A DNA stretch of 64,000 bases, taken from assembly GCF_900108025.1 (NCBI RefSeq), contig NZ_FNUS01000008.1, forward strand, positions 124,001 through 188,000. The letters run 5' to 3'. Of this stretch, positions 36,989 to 45,909 are shown in pieces. Position 1 is the first letter of the stretch. Each line of letters begins with the position of its first letter. Source of the stretch: Halpernia humi (GTDB taxonomy: Bacteria > Bacteroidota > Bacteroidia > Flavobacteriales > Weeksellaceae). The translations under genes were made by a program, and so were the position numbers. The notes beneath the pieces are model-generated. The model had not been told where the DNA came from and searched no databases. It saw only the letters and a list, made by a program, of their open reading frames with translations.

Positions 36989-37819
36989 TTGAAAACAGAA
37001 AAAATAGATTTCGCGCAACTTTCCGCCACACAACCCATCGGTATTTTTGATTCTGGCGTTGGTGGATTAACCGTTGCTAAAGAGATTAAACGTTTAATGC
37101 CGCAAGAAAATCTCATTTATTTCGGCGATACAAAACATTTACCTTACGGCGATAAATCCAAGGAAGCGATTATTGAATATTCTGTAAAAATTGCAAAATT
37201 CCTTTTAGAAAAAAATTGCAAAGCGATTGTAATCGCTTGTAATTCTGCCACAGCAAACGCTTTAAAAGAAGTTGTGGAAGTGGTAAATAACCAAGCCTTG
37301 GTTTTTGATGTCATCAATCCTGTGGCGGAAAAAGTGGCTTTTGAAATTCACACAAACGTTGGTGTAATCGCGACTAAAGCGACCATTAATTCTGGTTTAT
37401 ACCGAAAAAGTATTCGGAAGCACAATAAATTTATAAAAGTAGATGAATTGGCAACGCCGCTTCTCGTTCCTGCAATAGAGGAAGGTTTCAAGAATCACGC
37501 GATTACACATTCCATAATTTACCATTATTTGAGCAATCAAAAATTAAAAAACATTGAAACTCTAATTTTAGGTTGCACACATTATCCCTTGTTGATAGAT
37601 GAAATCCGACAGTATTACGGAAACCGAGTTCGCGTGATAGATTCGCCAAATATCGTAGCCAACCAAGTGCGGCATTCGTTGGAGAAAAGACATTTATTAA
37701 ACGAACAAAATCCCCAGCCGACTTACGATTTCTACCTTTCAGACATTACTAAAAATTTCGAGAAAATTTCGAAAAAATTCTTCGGCAAAGCAATAGAATT
37801 GCAGTCGCAAGTTTTGTAG
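36989..37819 (+). CDS. murI: glutamate racemase
   Basis: A 276-residue enzyme converting L- to D-glutamate for peptidoglycan. The TTG at 36989 is taken as the start because PIGIFDSGVGGLTVAKEI then sits at the usual distance from the N-terminus and no in-frame ATG precedes it. The two catalytic cysteines are C84 (ACNSATANALKE) and C196 (LGCTHYPLL). GDTKHLPYGDKS is also diagnostic. It is a single gene with a low-complexity repeat upstream. Confidence 0.93.
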   Translation: MKTEKIDFAQLSATQPIGIFDSGVGGLTVAKEIKRLMPQENLIYFGDTKHLPYGDKSKEAIIEYSVKIAKFLLEKNCKAIVIACNSATANALKEVVEVVNNQALVFDVINPVAEKVAFEIHTNVGVIATKATINSGLYRKSIRKHNKFIKVDELATPLLVPAIEEGFKNHAITHSIIYHYLSNQKLKNIETLILGCTHYPLLIDEIRQYYGNRVRVIDSPNIVANQVRHSLEKRHLLNEQNPQPTYDFYLSDITKNFEKISKKFFGKAIELQSQVL

Positions 37820-37942
37820 TTATTGGTTTCTAATACTTTAAAAACTTGTGTCAGTTTTTTTTAATTAAGAAAATAGTTGGTCTCTTATTGCCACGAAAAC
37901 ACGAATAAAAATTGTGTCTTTTTCGATTAGTTGCAATTTAAA

Positions 37943-39595
37943 CTAAGAAAATTTCCGTTTTCTAAACCAAAGGAAAAAAGTACCAAAAATTGCTAAAATC
38001 CCCAAAGGTAAAAGCAAATTCAGCCATTGCCATTTTGTTTTTTCATCGTTGATTCTTTCTCTATCGAGCAATCTGGCTTCAATATTTCGGTTTCGCAGTG
38101 CCATCAAATTAGAATCAAACAGATAATCTAAAGAATTTTGAAGAAATTGTGCATTTCCATAAGTTTGTTTTGTGAGTATGTCTTCGCCCAAAGGCAAAGC
38201 TTTCCCTTTCCAAACTTGGTTGCGTGCAACATCGCCATCTGCAACTACAATCATTTTATTATCAGTACTTTGTGATTTAAAATTGGGATAAGAATTTTTT
38301 TCTATTCTTGTAGCATAAGCCGAGGTGAATTTTCCTTCCAAACTTACAGCAAAGATTTTTGGCGTCGTTAAATGTTCATTTTCGCTTAAAGAATCGGCTT
38401 TTATGATTTCTGCAAGCGAGACATAATTGGGGACGCTTTTGAGTAAAGTTTTGTCGCTACTTTCAAAAAGTACATTTGTTTTAATGTTTTTTCTACTTAA
38501 AGTATCGATTGACGTGGGAAATTCGAACTTTACAGGATTAATATTTTTTGTGATTGGATTGTTATTATCTGCAATACCAAGTGGGAAATAAGGCCACATA
38601 AAACTGCTATATTGTGGGTTTCCCGCTACTTCGCCCGAAACAATTCTTATTAGCGCAGATTTTTTTAAATCTTTCATCAAAGCAGGATTTATTCTAACAC
38701 CATAATTAAAAAAGAAATCCGTCATATTCAAATCCATCGGGTAAGCCATTATTTTTTTTGATTGATAAAGACTGTCCATTTCAGCGTTTACGGCATCTAT
38801 GAGCCACAAAGTTTTGCCGCCGTTCATGATGTATTGGTCTAGAATTACTTTTTCTTTTTCAGTAAAAGCTTTTCTCGGTTTTGCGATGACCAAAGCATCC
38901 ATATTTTTTAATTTCGGAACGTCAGCTAAGGAAAGTTCTGTTTTGTTTTCTGGGATGATAGGTCCTGCATTATAATTTTCGAGCACCATTTGCAAAAATC
39001 CTTGAAAATGTTCGGGATCTAGTTCTTGCTGATTGACTAAAAAACCCACATTTTTTTTTCGTTCTTCCGTCATTTGTTTAATGCTGGAAACGAAGTTGTA
39101 TTCTAAATTCTCTATAGATTTATTAAGTTGATCCGAGGCATCTAAACCGTTTTGGCTTACAATTAATGGAATTGTAGAACCATAAGAATTGTATTTAACC
39201 GTCGCAAAAGGAAACATCACAATTTGCGAAATTTTGCCATCTTTCATATCGGGCAAAATGGAAGGTTGCATGCCCATGGCTTGCAAAGTATCTTGCGACA
39301 TTTTGGTTTTTATGGGATCTATAAATTTAAAATCTATTTTTGGATTTACTTTTTGAAATTCTTCCAACAAAAATTGGGTTTCATTTTGAAGTTGTTTAAA
39401 ATTTGCAGGGAAATCGCCATCGAGATACACATCAATTTGCATTGGGTGTTTCACAGATTCTAAAACTTTTACAGTCGCATCTGAAAGTGTGTAGCGCTTT
39501 TCTTGGGTTAAATCCCAACGAAATTTAAAAACACCAAAAACGCCCAAAATTAATATTAAGGCCAAAAATAAATAGATGATTTTCTTTTTATTCAT
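37943..39595 (-). CDS. gldG: gliding motility ABC transporter substrate component GldG
   Basis: A 550-residue protein with one N-terminal membrane helix (KKIIYLFLALILILGVFGVF), a large periplasmic domain (RWDLTQEKRYTLSDATVKVLESVKHPMQIDVYLDGDFPANFKQLQNETQFLLEEF) and a C-terminal membrane helix followed by FRKRKFS. This is the classic GldG arrangement. GldA, GldF and GldG form an ABC transporter needed for Bacteroidota gliding in the best-studied species, and they often persist in non-gliding relatives such as Chryseobacterium. It lies 8 bases after gldF. The ATPase gldA is not in the window. Confidence 0.93.
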   Translation of the reverse strand: MNKKKIIYLFLALILILGVFGVFKFRWDLTQEKRYTLSDATVKVLESVKHPMQIDVYLDGDFPANFKQLQNETQFLLEEFQKVNPKIDFKFIDPIKTKMSQDTLQAMGMQPSILPDMKDGKISQIVMFPFATVKYNSYGSTIPLIVSQNGLDASDQLNKSIENLEYNFVSSIKQMTEERKKNVGFLVNQQELDPEHFQGFLQMVLENYNAGPIIPENKTELSLADVPKLKNMDALVIAKPRKAFTEKEKVILDQYIMNGGKTLWLIDAVNAEMDSLYQSKKIMAYPMDLNMTDFFFNYGVRINPALMKDLKKSALIRIVSGEVAGNPQYSSFMWPYFPLGIADNNNPITKNINPVKFEFPTSIDTLSRKNIKTNVLFESSDKTLLKSVPNYVSLAEIIKADSLSENEHLTTPKIFAVSLEGKFTSAYATRIEKNSYPNFKSQSTDNKMIVVADGDVARNQVWKGKALPLGEDILTKQTYGNAQFLQNSLDYLFDSNLMALRNRNIEARLLDRERINDEKTKWQWLNLLLPLGILAIFGTFFLWFRKRKFS

Positions 39596-39603
39596 TTTAA
39601 AAA

Positions 39604-40332
39604 TTATTTCTTCTTTTCAACAAAAACTTTAGCCAAAAATAAACCCAAACCAATCACAAAAAGAAAATAAAAAACATCTTTGCTATCTACCAAACCACGA
39701 GAAAAACCAATGTAATGCTGATAAAATCCTAAGTTTTGTAGCAAATAATCTGCGCCGCCTAATAATTTATAAGATGCCAATTGCTGGATGCCAAAGTATA
39801 AAATAAAACAAAGAAAAACACCTACCAAGTAAGCCATAATTTGGTTTTTGGAAAGTGAACTCGCTAAAATTCCGATGGCGGAAAATGCTGCGATTAATAA
39901 AATTAAACCAAAATAACTCCCGAAAGTCATGCCCAAATCAATATTTCCTTCAGGAACGCCTAAAACGTAAACGGTGTAAAAATAGATGAGAGAAGGCAAA
40001 AGGCATAAAATCCCAATTAAAAATACCGCTGAAAATTTTCCTATTATTATTTCAGAAATTTTTATAGGTTGAGAAAAAAGCCAACTTAAAGTGCCGTTTT
40101 GCTCTTCTTCTGCTAAACTTTTCATGGATAAAGCGGGAAGAATAAACATTAGCAACCATGGAACAAGCACGAAATAGCTTTGCAAACTCGCCATTCCGAT
40201 TTCGAAAATATTGAAATCATTATCAAAGAAAAAAAGAAAAAGCGTTCCCAGTAAACTGAAAGCACCTAAAATTAGCCAAGCGCTCCAACTACCGAAATAA
40301 GACCAAAGCTCTTTTTTAAAAATTGCAAGCAT
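39604..40332 (-). CDS. gldF: gliding motility ABC permease GldF
   Basis: A 242-residue integral membrane protein with six helices, opening MLAIFKKELWSYFGSWSAWLILGAF. The cytoplasmic loop SMKSLAEEEQNGTLSWLFSQPIKISEIIIGKFSA is typical of ABC-2 type permeases. It is the first gene of the gldFG pair and is followed 8 bases later by gldG. The upstream neighbour on the same strand is hemJ, with a 49-base gap. Together with T9SS parts elsewhere in the window it supports a flavobacterial origin. Confidence 0.93.
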   Translation of the reverse strand: MLAIFKKELWSYFGSWSAWLILGAFSLLGTLFLFFFDNDFNIFEIGMASLQSYFVLVPWLLMFILPALSMKSLAEEEQNGTLSWLFSQPIKISEIIIGKFSAVFLIGILCLLPSLIYFYTVYVLGVPEGNIDLGMTFGSYFGLILLIAAFSAIGILASSLSKNQIMAYLVGVFLCFILYFGIQQLASYKLLGGADYLLQNLGFYQHYIGFSRGLVDSKDVFYFLFVIGLGLFLAKVFVEKKK

Positions 40333-40381
40333 AGTTTTTTAAGTAAAAAGTAAAAAGGTTAAAGTAAAAAGTTTGGAAACA

Positions 40382-40927
40382 TCATTTTTTAGACTTATTT
40401 ACTAATTTAACTGTTAATGTAATTATAAAAACCAAAACGAAAAATCCTAAAATTAATTGCCACCAATAATCAATTACTGTAGATTTTAAAATCACCGTGA
40501 TTACAATTAAAAATAAAAGAAAAGTAGCAATTTCATTGAATTGGCGAAGCTTTAAATTCGAAATAGGCAAGTCTTTTCCTGCTAAAAGTTTTATTTGTAA
40601 AATTTTCTTCCAAGCCCAATAATGGTAAAAAAACAAGCCCACTAAAAAAGTAAGTTTTAAATGAAACCAAGGCGCATGCAGTAAATAAGGATTTAAAAAT
40701 ATCATTATAATTCCGCAAACGGTCATTATTACAAATGCCGGCACAGTGATGATATTCCACAAACGGCGCATCATAAAAAGATACTGCTCGCGTAGAATAA
40801 TTTTTTTTTCTTCCGTAAAAGAATCTGTGTCTTTGTAATAAACAAATAAGCGCACAAGGTAAAAAATCCCCGCAAAATAACTGACCATAAAAATGATGTG
40901 AAGCGCTTTGATAATAAGGTATAACAT
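40382..40927 (-). CDS. hemJ: protoporphyrinogen oxidase HemJ
   Basis: A 181-residue membrane protein of the HemJ/CopD-like family with four to five helices. IKALHIIFMVSYFAGIFYLVRLFVYY holds the conserved histidine of the first helix, and HAPWFHLKLTFLVGLFFYHYWAWKKI and KLRQFNEIATFLLFLIVITVI are family blocks. HemJ oxidises protoporphyrinogen IX in heme synthesis in many Gram-negative bacteria lacking HemG. Length and helix layout fit. It could be co-transcribed with gldFG (49-base gap). An overlapping frame at 40533-40994 is a shadow. Confidence 0.85.
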   Translation of the reverse strand: MLYLIIKALHIIFMVSYFAGIFYLVRLFVYYKDTDSFTEEKKIILREQYLFMMRRLWNIITVPAFVIMTVCGIIMIFLNPYLLHAPWFHLKLTFLVGLFFYHYWAWKKILQIKLLAGKDLPISNLKLRQFNEIATFLLFLIVITVILKSTVIDYWWQLILGFFVLVFIITLTVKLVNKSKK

Positions 40928-41000
40928 AGTTTTTTCTATTTTGCAAATTTAGTATTTTTTTTTCACGCCAAGATTTTTTCTTAATAAATACCAAGATTTT

Positions 41001-41302
41001 TCACGCAATGAGCGCAAAGTTTTTCACGCAATGAGCGCAAAGTTTTTCATGCAATGAGCGCAATGTTTTTCACGCAATGAGCGCAAAGTTTTTTACGCAA
41101 TGAGCGCAAAGTTTTTCACGCAATGAGCGCAAAGTTTTTCACGCAATGAGCGCAAAGTTTTTCATGGAATGAGCGCAAAGTTTTTCATGGAATGAGCGCA
41201 ATGTTTTTTACGCAATGAGCGCAATGTTTTTCACGCGATGAGCGCAATGTTTTTTACGCAATGAGCGCAATGTTTTTTACGCAATTAGCGCAAAGTTTTT
41301 TC
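41001..41302. repeat. minisatellite, 13 copies of a 23-base unit
   Basis: Thirteen head-to-tail copies of the unit ACGCAATGAGCGCAAAG followed by TTTTTC. Variation is regular: AAAG or AATG at the end of the core, CACG, TACG or CATGG at its start, and the last copy has ATTAG for ATGAG. It fills the gap between hemJ and the SAM hydrolase gene. There is no ORF. Confidence 0.92.
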
Positions 41303-41358
41303 AAAGTTTAATATTGGAGTTTCAAACTGCCAAAAAATATTTATTTTAATTTTAAAAA

Positions 41359-42186
41359 TTAAGAAAATTCCACGAAAATACCTTCGCCAAGATTGATGCC
41401 CAAAAGTGTTTTAGCGCCGTTGTTTTTATTGCCTTTATAAATGCTGATTTCTAATAAATCTGCATCATTAAAAATCGCAATAGATTTGCCGTGGTATTGC
41501 GTTTCATTTTCCCAATTTGGGATGAAGGCAGTGTAGCGCTCGTAAATATTATTGAGCGAAAGGTTTCTGAATTTCACGATGTAACTATCGTGCGCCGCAT
41601 TTATTTTTTCAAAAAACTTTTTTGAAATGTTGGAAATAGCGTTTCCGAAATTATCAATGTACATAATCTGTCCAACGATGATTTTTTCAGATTCGTTGTA
41701 AACTGCGCGCGGAAAGGTTAGTTGAACAGGGTCTGTTATTTTTCTGCCAATGACTTCTGGCAAACCACCGTTTTGCAAATGTACGGCTGCAGGAGCGAAA
41801 ATATCAGTACTTGCAAATTTTACTTCATCATCAAAACGGTTGTTTAAAGTAATTTCGTAGATTGCTTCAGGCTTTACATCAAAGAAAATTAATGACAATA
41901 AACCGTTGTCTGCAGCAATAAAATAATGCCCGTTTGCTTTATACAAAATAGATTTTCGGTCTTTAGAATAAAAACTATCCACAGAAATAATGTGAATTGT
42001 TCCTAAAGGAAAATGGATGTAGGAATTTCTCACCACGTAAGCGGTTTCCGTAAGGTGAAAAGCGTTTATTTCGTGGCTAATATCTACAATTTTCGCATCT
42101 TCATTCATGCTCAAAATTTTACCTTTTATAGCAGCAACTCTGTGATCTACAAGACCATAATCTGATGTTAAAGTAATTAAAGGCAT
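41359..42186 (-). CDS. S-adenosyl-L-methionine hydrolase (adenosine-forming), DUF62
   Basis: A 275-residue protein of the SAM hydroxide adenosyltransferase family, which uses water to split SAM into adenosine and methionine. The N-terminus has ITLTSDYGLVDHRVAAIKG with the conserved aspartate, followed by IVDISHEINAFHLTETAYVV and FIAADNGLLSLIF. The C-terminal domain (VGQIMYIDNFGNAISNI) is the usual beta-rich half. The trimer's role in cells remains unclear. The gene is divergent from phoH with a 167-base intergenic region. Confidence 0.88.
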   Translation of the reverse strand: MPLITLTSDYGLVDHRVAAIKGKILSMNEDAKIVDISHEINAFHLTETAYVVRNSYIHFPLGTIHIISVDSFYSKDRKSILYKANGHYFIAADNGLLSLIFFDVKPEAIYEITLNNRFDDEVKFASTDIFAPAAVHLQNGGLPEVIGRKITDPVQLTFPRAVYNESEKIIVGQIMYIDNFGNAISNISKKFFEKINAAHDSYIVKFRNLSLNNIYERYTAFIPNWENETQYHGKSIAIFNDADLLEISIYKGNKNNGAKTLLGINLGEGIFVEFS

Positions 42187-42353
42187 AAAAATTTTGGTTA
42201 AAAAACGAAGTATTTTGTTGGGTGCAAATTTAATTTAATTAGTTAAGAATAAAAAGTTTCTCGCAATTGATTCAATTAAAATAGTGTGATTTAAAATATT
42301 TATTTTAAATTTAGTTTATCAATTTTGTGATATAAAATTTAATAAAAAAGTGA

Positions 42354-43313
42354 ATGCTTGAACTAAACTACGAAATTTCTGAAATAGATGTAAAATCTTT
42401 CTACGGTGTTAATAATCAATTTTTTAATTTAATAAAATCTAGTTTTCCGACTTTAAAAATCACGGGAAGAGATAATTTTATTTTTGCTAAAGGCAACAGA
42501 GAAGCGCTCGATATTTTTGAAGTAAAATTGAATGATTTGGTGTCTTTCATTAAAAAATACAATACCATTAATATAAAAGATGTAGAAAGTATTTTGAGGA
42601 TTAAAGATGAACAGGAGAAAAAATTGGTTTTTGACAATGATGTAATTGTAAAAGGCATAAACGGAAAAGTTATAAAAGCCAAAACCACCAATCTAAAAAA
42701 ACTCGTTAAAGAAACGGAGAAAAAAGATATGGTTTTTGCGATTGGGCCAGCTGGAACAGGAAAAACTTACACCAGTGTTGCTTTGGCGGTGAAAGCATTA
42801 AAGGAAAAAGAGGTAAAAAGAATTATTTTAACGCGACCTGCAGTGGAAGCGGGCGAAAGTTTGGGTTTTTTACCCGGCGATTTAAAGGAAAAATTAGATC
42901 CTTATTTGCAACCCCTTTATGATGCTTTGCGCGATATGATTCCGCACGAAAAATTGGAAGGTTTTATAGAAAAAAATGTGATAGAAGTGGCGCCATTGGC
43001 ATTTATGCGAGGAAGAACTTTGGATGAAGCCTTTGTGATTTTAGATGAAGCCCAAAATACAACCCATTCGCAAATGAAAATGTTTCTCACCAGAATGGGA
43101 ATGAACGCCAAATTCATTATAACCGGCGATCCGAGCCAAGTAGATTTGCCGATGCGACAAAAATCTGGTCTTCGGGAAGCGATGCGCATTCTAGAAAATG
43201 TAAATGAAATTGGTTTTGTACATCTTACAGAAGAAGATGTAGTGCGACATCCCGTGGTGCGAAAAATAATTGTGGCTTATGCGGAGGAAGATAAGAAGCA
43301 AAGAATGGATTAA
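42354..43313 (+). CDS. PhoH-family ATPase
   Basis: A 319-residue cytoplasmic protein. Walker A is GPAGTGKT at 131-138, Walker B is AFVILDEAQNTTHSQMKMFLTRMG, and ITGDPSQVDLP is the third helicase-like motif. The N-terminal 100 residues carry the KH-like RNA-binding half of PhoH (FPTLKITGRDNFIFAKGNREALDIFEVKL). PhoH proteins are RNA-linked ATPases, often near ybeY, which is not seen here. It ends at a terminator and is followed by an outer-membrane protein gene with its own promoter. Confidence 0.9.
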   Translation: MLELNYEISEIDVKSFYGVNNQFFNLIKSSFPTLKITGRDNFIFAKGNREALDIFEVKLNDLVSFIKKYNTINIKDVESILRIKDEQEKKLVFDNDVIVKGINGKVIKAKTTNLKKLVKETEKKDMVFAIGPAGTGKTYTSVALAVKALKEKEVKRIILTRPAVEAGESLGFLPGDLKEKLDPYLQPLYDALRDMIPHEKLEGFIEKNVIEVAPLAFMRGRTLDEAFVILDEAQNTTHSQMKMFLTRMGMNAKFIITGDPSQVDLPMRQKSGLREAMRILENVNEIGFVHLTEEDVVRHPVVRKIIVAYAEEDKKQRMD

Positions 43314-43338
43314 AAGGTTTATTTTTAGAATATTTTAT

Positions 43339-43366
43339 AAAAACCACTTTTTTTAGTGGTTTTTTT
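43339..43366 (+). terminator. phoH terminator
   Basis: Stem AAAAACCACT/AGTGGTTTTT with a T loop and T-tract. Confidence 0.8.
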
Positions 43367-43394
43367 GCTTTTGTGATTTATCTCATATTCCCAA

Positions 43395-43422
43395 TTTGAT
43401 ACGAAGTTTTGAACTACTTTTG
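43395..43422 (+). promoter_or_regulatory. Bacteroidota promoter of the outer-membrane protein gene
   Basis: TTTG at 43395-43398, a 16-base spacer and TACTTTTG at 43415-43422 match TTTG/TAnnTTTG. The ATG is 25 bases downstream. Confidence 0.65.
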
Positions 43423-43446
43423 CAGCCAATTTTAAAAAAAAATCGA

Positions 43447-44076
43447 ATGAAAAAATTAGTATTAGCAAGTGCTGTAGCGCTTTTTGGCTTGATGAATGCA
43501 CAGAAAGGTTCTGTTTTAGTGCAAGGTGATATTTCTTATAACACATCTAAAACTACTTCAAATGCAACTGGAGCAACATCAGAAATGAAAGCAGATGTTT
43601 TCGCTTTTAATCCTACTGTTGGTTATCAGTTTACAGATCATCTAACTGCAGGTGTAAAACTAGGTGTAGGTACAAGTACACAAACGGTAAGTTTTAATCA
43701 GCAAGGGAGTTCAATAAATACTGAATCTAAAAACAACGCTTTTCAATATGGCATTTTTGGCAGATATAGCATGCCTCTTAGCGATTTGTTTTCTGTATAT
43801 GGAGATTTAGATATTTATGCAACAAGTGGTAAGGTAACAAGTCCAAATTTTGTTGGAAATACGGTTTCTTATACAGATACAAAAACAGAAGGTTTTGGTG
43901 TGAGATTTACACCAAATTTGTTCATTAATATGAAAAATTCTTTTGGGCTTAACTTTAATATCGGAGGAATAGGATATGAAAATTCTAAAGTAAAAGGTTT
44001 GGATACCAAAACAAATTCTTTTGGTTTTTCTTTTGGACAAGGCGTTACTGTTGGTATTTCTAAAAACTTTAAATAG
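43447..44076 (+). CDS. small outer-membrane beta-barrel protein
   Basis: A 209-residue protein. The ATG at 43447 gives a standard signal peptide (MKKLVLASAVALFGLMNAQ); a longer reading from 43396 would precede it with promoter sequence. The mature part is an eight-strand-like barrel (VLVQGDISYNTSKTTSN, FNPTVGYQFTDHLTAGVKLGVGTST, FGRYSMPLSDLFSVYGDLDIYA, FGFSFGQGVTVGISKNFK) ending in Phe-Lys. This resembles the OmpA/OmpW-size beta-barrel family of flavobacteria. The function is probably structural or porin-like. It has its own strong promoter. Confidence 0.8.
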   Translation: MKKLVLASAVALFGLMNAQKGSVLVQGDISYNTSKTTSNATGATSEMKADVFAFNPTVGYQFTDHLTAGVKLGVGTSTQTVSFNQQGSSINTESKNNAFQYGIFGRYSMPLSDLFSVYGDLDIYATSGKVTSPNFVGNTVSYTDTKTEGFGVRFTPNLFINMKNSFGLNFNIGGIGYENSKVKGLDTKTNSFGFSFGQGVTVGISKNFK

Positions 44077-44102
44077 TAATCATCAATTAAATTATTTCAT
44101 TA

Positions 44103-44134
44103 AAAAAATCCTAAGCAAGTCGCTTAGGATTTTT
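44103..44134. terminator. bidirectional terminator
   Basis: Stem TCCTAAGC/GCTTAGGA with loop AAGTC and A/T tracts, between genes converging at 44076 and 44154. Confidence 0.85.
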
Positions 44135-44153
44135 GATTTTTACTATTTAGAAT

Positions 44154-45521
44154 TTATTTTCCAAATAAATTGCCGCCCATTCCGGGTACTTTTGGCATTC
44201 CTTTGCTCATCATCTGCATCATTTGTTTGCCTTGTGGGCCTTGCATCATTTTCATCATTTTTCCCATTTGTTCAAACTGTTTCATCAAAGCATTTACATC
44301 TTCAATTTTTCTTCCTGCGCCACGCGCAATTCTTTGTTTTCTGGTTGTGTTAATGAGTGACGGTGTTCTTCGTTCATCTGGTGTCATACTGTGAATGATG
44401 GCTTCGATGTGTTTAAAAGCATCGTCATTAATATCTACATCTTTGATGGCTTTTCCCACACCAGGAAGCATGCCCATCAAATCTTTCATATTTCCCATTT
44501 TTTTGATTTGATTGATTTGTTTCAAGAAATCATCAAAACCAAATTCATTTTTGGCAATTTTTTTATGGAGTTTTTTGGCTTCTTCTTCGTCGAATTGCTC
44601 TTGGGCGCGCTCTACCAAAGAGACTACATCACCCATTCCCAAAATTCGGTCTGCCATTCTTTCTGGATAGAATAAATCCAGAGCTTCCATTTTCTCTCCT
44701 GTAGAAATAAATTTTATCGGTTTTTCAACGACGGTTCTAATCGTCAAAGCTGCTCCACCGCGTGTATCACCATCTAATTTCGTTAAAACTACACCATCAA
44801 AATTTAAAGTATCGTTAAAGCTTTTTGCAGTGTTTACAGCATCTTGCCCCGTCATAGAATCAACTACGAAAAGAGTTTCAGTAGGTTTTATAGTTTGATG
44901 AACAGTTTTTATTTCGTTCATCATGGCTTCGTCAATAGCCAAACGTCCGGCGGTATCAACAATTACAACATCGTGCTTATTTTCTTTGGCAAAATTAATC
45001 GCATTCTGGGCAATAGAAGAAGGGTTTTTGTTTTCTTCTTCCGTATAAACTGTGATGCCAATTTGCTTTCCTAAAACTTTCAACTGCTCAATTGCCGCTG
45101 GTCGGTAAACGTCACAAGCAACTAATAATGGATTTTTTGCTTTTTTTTGTTTTAAATAATTGGCCAATTTACCCGAAAAAGTAGTTTTACCAGAACCTTG
45201 CAAACCTGCAATTAAAACAACACTTGGTTTCCCAGAAAGATTGATGCCTTCTTGCGAACCGCCCATTAATTCTACCAACTCATCGTGAACAATTTTCGTC
45301 ATCAATTGTCCCGGGCTTAAACTTGTTAAAACATTCTGTCCTAAAGCTTTATCTTGAACTCTTTTCGTTAAATCTTTAGCGATTTTATAATTTACATCGG
45401 CATCTACAAGTGCGCGGCGAATTTCTTTCACCGTTTCTGCCACATTTATTTCCGTGATTTTTCCGCGGCCTTTTATATTGTGGAGTGCTTTATCTAATTT
45501 ATCCTGTAAACTGTTGAACAT
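44154..45521 (-). CDS. ffh: signal recognition particle GTPase
   Basis: A 455-residue SRP54 protein. The N domain is at 1-85, the G domain has P-loop GLQGSGKTT at 106-114, DVYRPAAIEQL, DTAGR and TKLDGD. The C-terminal M domain is methionine-rich (MKQFEQMGKMMKMMQGPQGKQMMQMMSKGMPKVPGM) and binds 4.5S RNA and signal sequences. It delivers nascent membrane proteins to FtsY. Single gene, with a terminator shared with its converging neighbour. Confidence 0.97.
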   Translation of the reverse strand: MFNSLQDKLDKALHNIKGRGKITEINVAETVKEIRRALVDADVNYKIAKDLTKRVQDKALGQNVLTSLSPGQLMTKIVHDELVELMGGSQEGINLSGKPSVVLIAGLQGSGKTTFSGKLANYLKQKKAKNPLLVACDVYRPAAIEQLKVLGKQIGITVYTEEENKNPSSIAQNAINFAKENKHDVVIVDTAGRLAIDEAMMNEIKTVHQTIKPTETLFVVDSMTGQDAVNTAKSFNDTLNFDGVVLTKLDGDTRGGAALTIRTVVEKPIKFISTGEKMEALDLFYPERMADRILGMGDVVSLVERAQEQFDEEEAKKLHKKIAKNEFGFDDFLKQINQIKKMGNMKDLMGMLPGVGKAIKDVDINDDAFKHIEAIIHSMTPDERRTPSLINTTRKQRIARGAGRKIEDVNALMKQFEQMGKMMKMMQGPQGKQMMQMMSKGMPKVPGMGGNLFGK

Positions 45522-45721
45522 AATTTTTATTTAATAATGTTGCAAAAATAAGGAAATAACAACATAAAAAAAAACAGAGTTGAAATCGTGTATTATAAGA
45601 ATTAAATCTGCAAATTAAGAGACTGCAAAAAATTGAAAAAAATATTTTTTTCATTTAGAAAAATCTTCATTTTTACTTTATAATACCATTTTATCTTTGA
45701 ATTTTCCGAAAAATAAAAATG

Positions 45722-45796
45722 CTCCATAGGAGCAATATCTTTGTAGAAAAAATGAATAAGATTGAAAAAGAACTCCGGAGGAGTTCAATCTTTTAA
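45722..45796. repeat. paired-hairpin intergenic repeat
   Basis: Two palindromes, GCTCCATAGGAGC (45722-45734) and GAACTCCGGAGGAGTTC (45774-45790), are separated by about 40 bases that include AAGATTGAAAAAG, whose inverse CAATCTTTT follows the second palindrome. This looks like a dispersed hairpin repeat of flavobacterial genomes. Confidence 0.55.
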
Positions 45797-45866
45797 AGTA
45801 ATTTTATTGACAAAATGATATAAGATATTAAGAATAAAAAATTAGATTAGAATCTGAAAACAAAAA

Positions 45867-45890
45867 AAAGCACCTAAAAAAGGTGCTTTT
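45867..45890 (-). terminator. terminator of the acyl-CoA dehydrogenase gene
   Basis: Stem AAAAGCACCT/AGGTGCTTTT with A/T tracts, 20 bases beyond the stop. Confidence 0.8.
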
Positions 45891-45909
45891 AAAACTATTT
45901 AGTTAAAAA

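Larger units (their letters stand above)
45522..45909. other. intergenic with hairpin repeat and terminator
   Basis: About 390 bases with no gene, between ffh and the acyl-CoA dehydrogenase, both on the minus strand. It contains the GCTCC/GGAGC hairpin pair at 45722-45796 and a terminator at 45867-45890, and must carry the ffh promoter. Confidence 0.6.

Noticed and set aside
36898-37050. ATG-started ORF (MKKLFVSVVL...) as an alternative gene or start for murI
   Set aside because: It is out of frame with murI and stops inside it after about 50 codons; the murI family start fits the TTG at 36989.
40533-40994. 153-codon ORF overlapping hemJ on the same strand
   Set aside because: It is a shifted frame of hemJ and reads into the repeat-flanking DNA; hemJ has clear family motifs.
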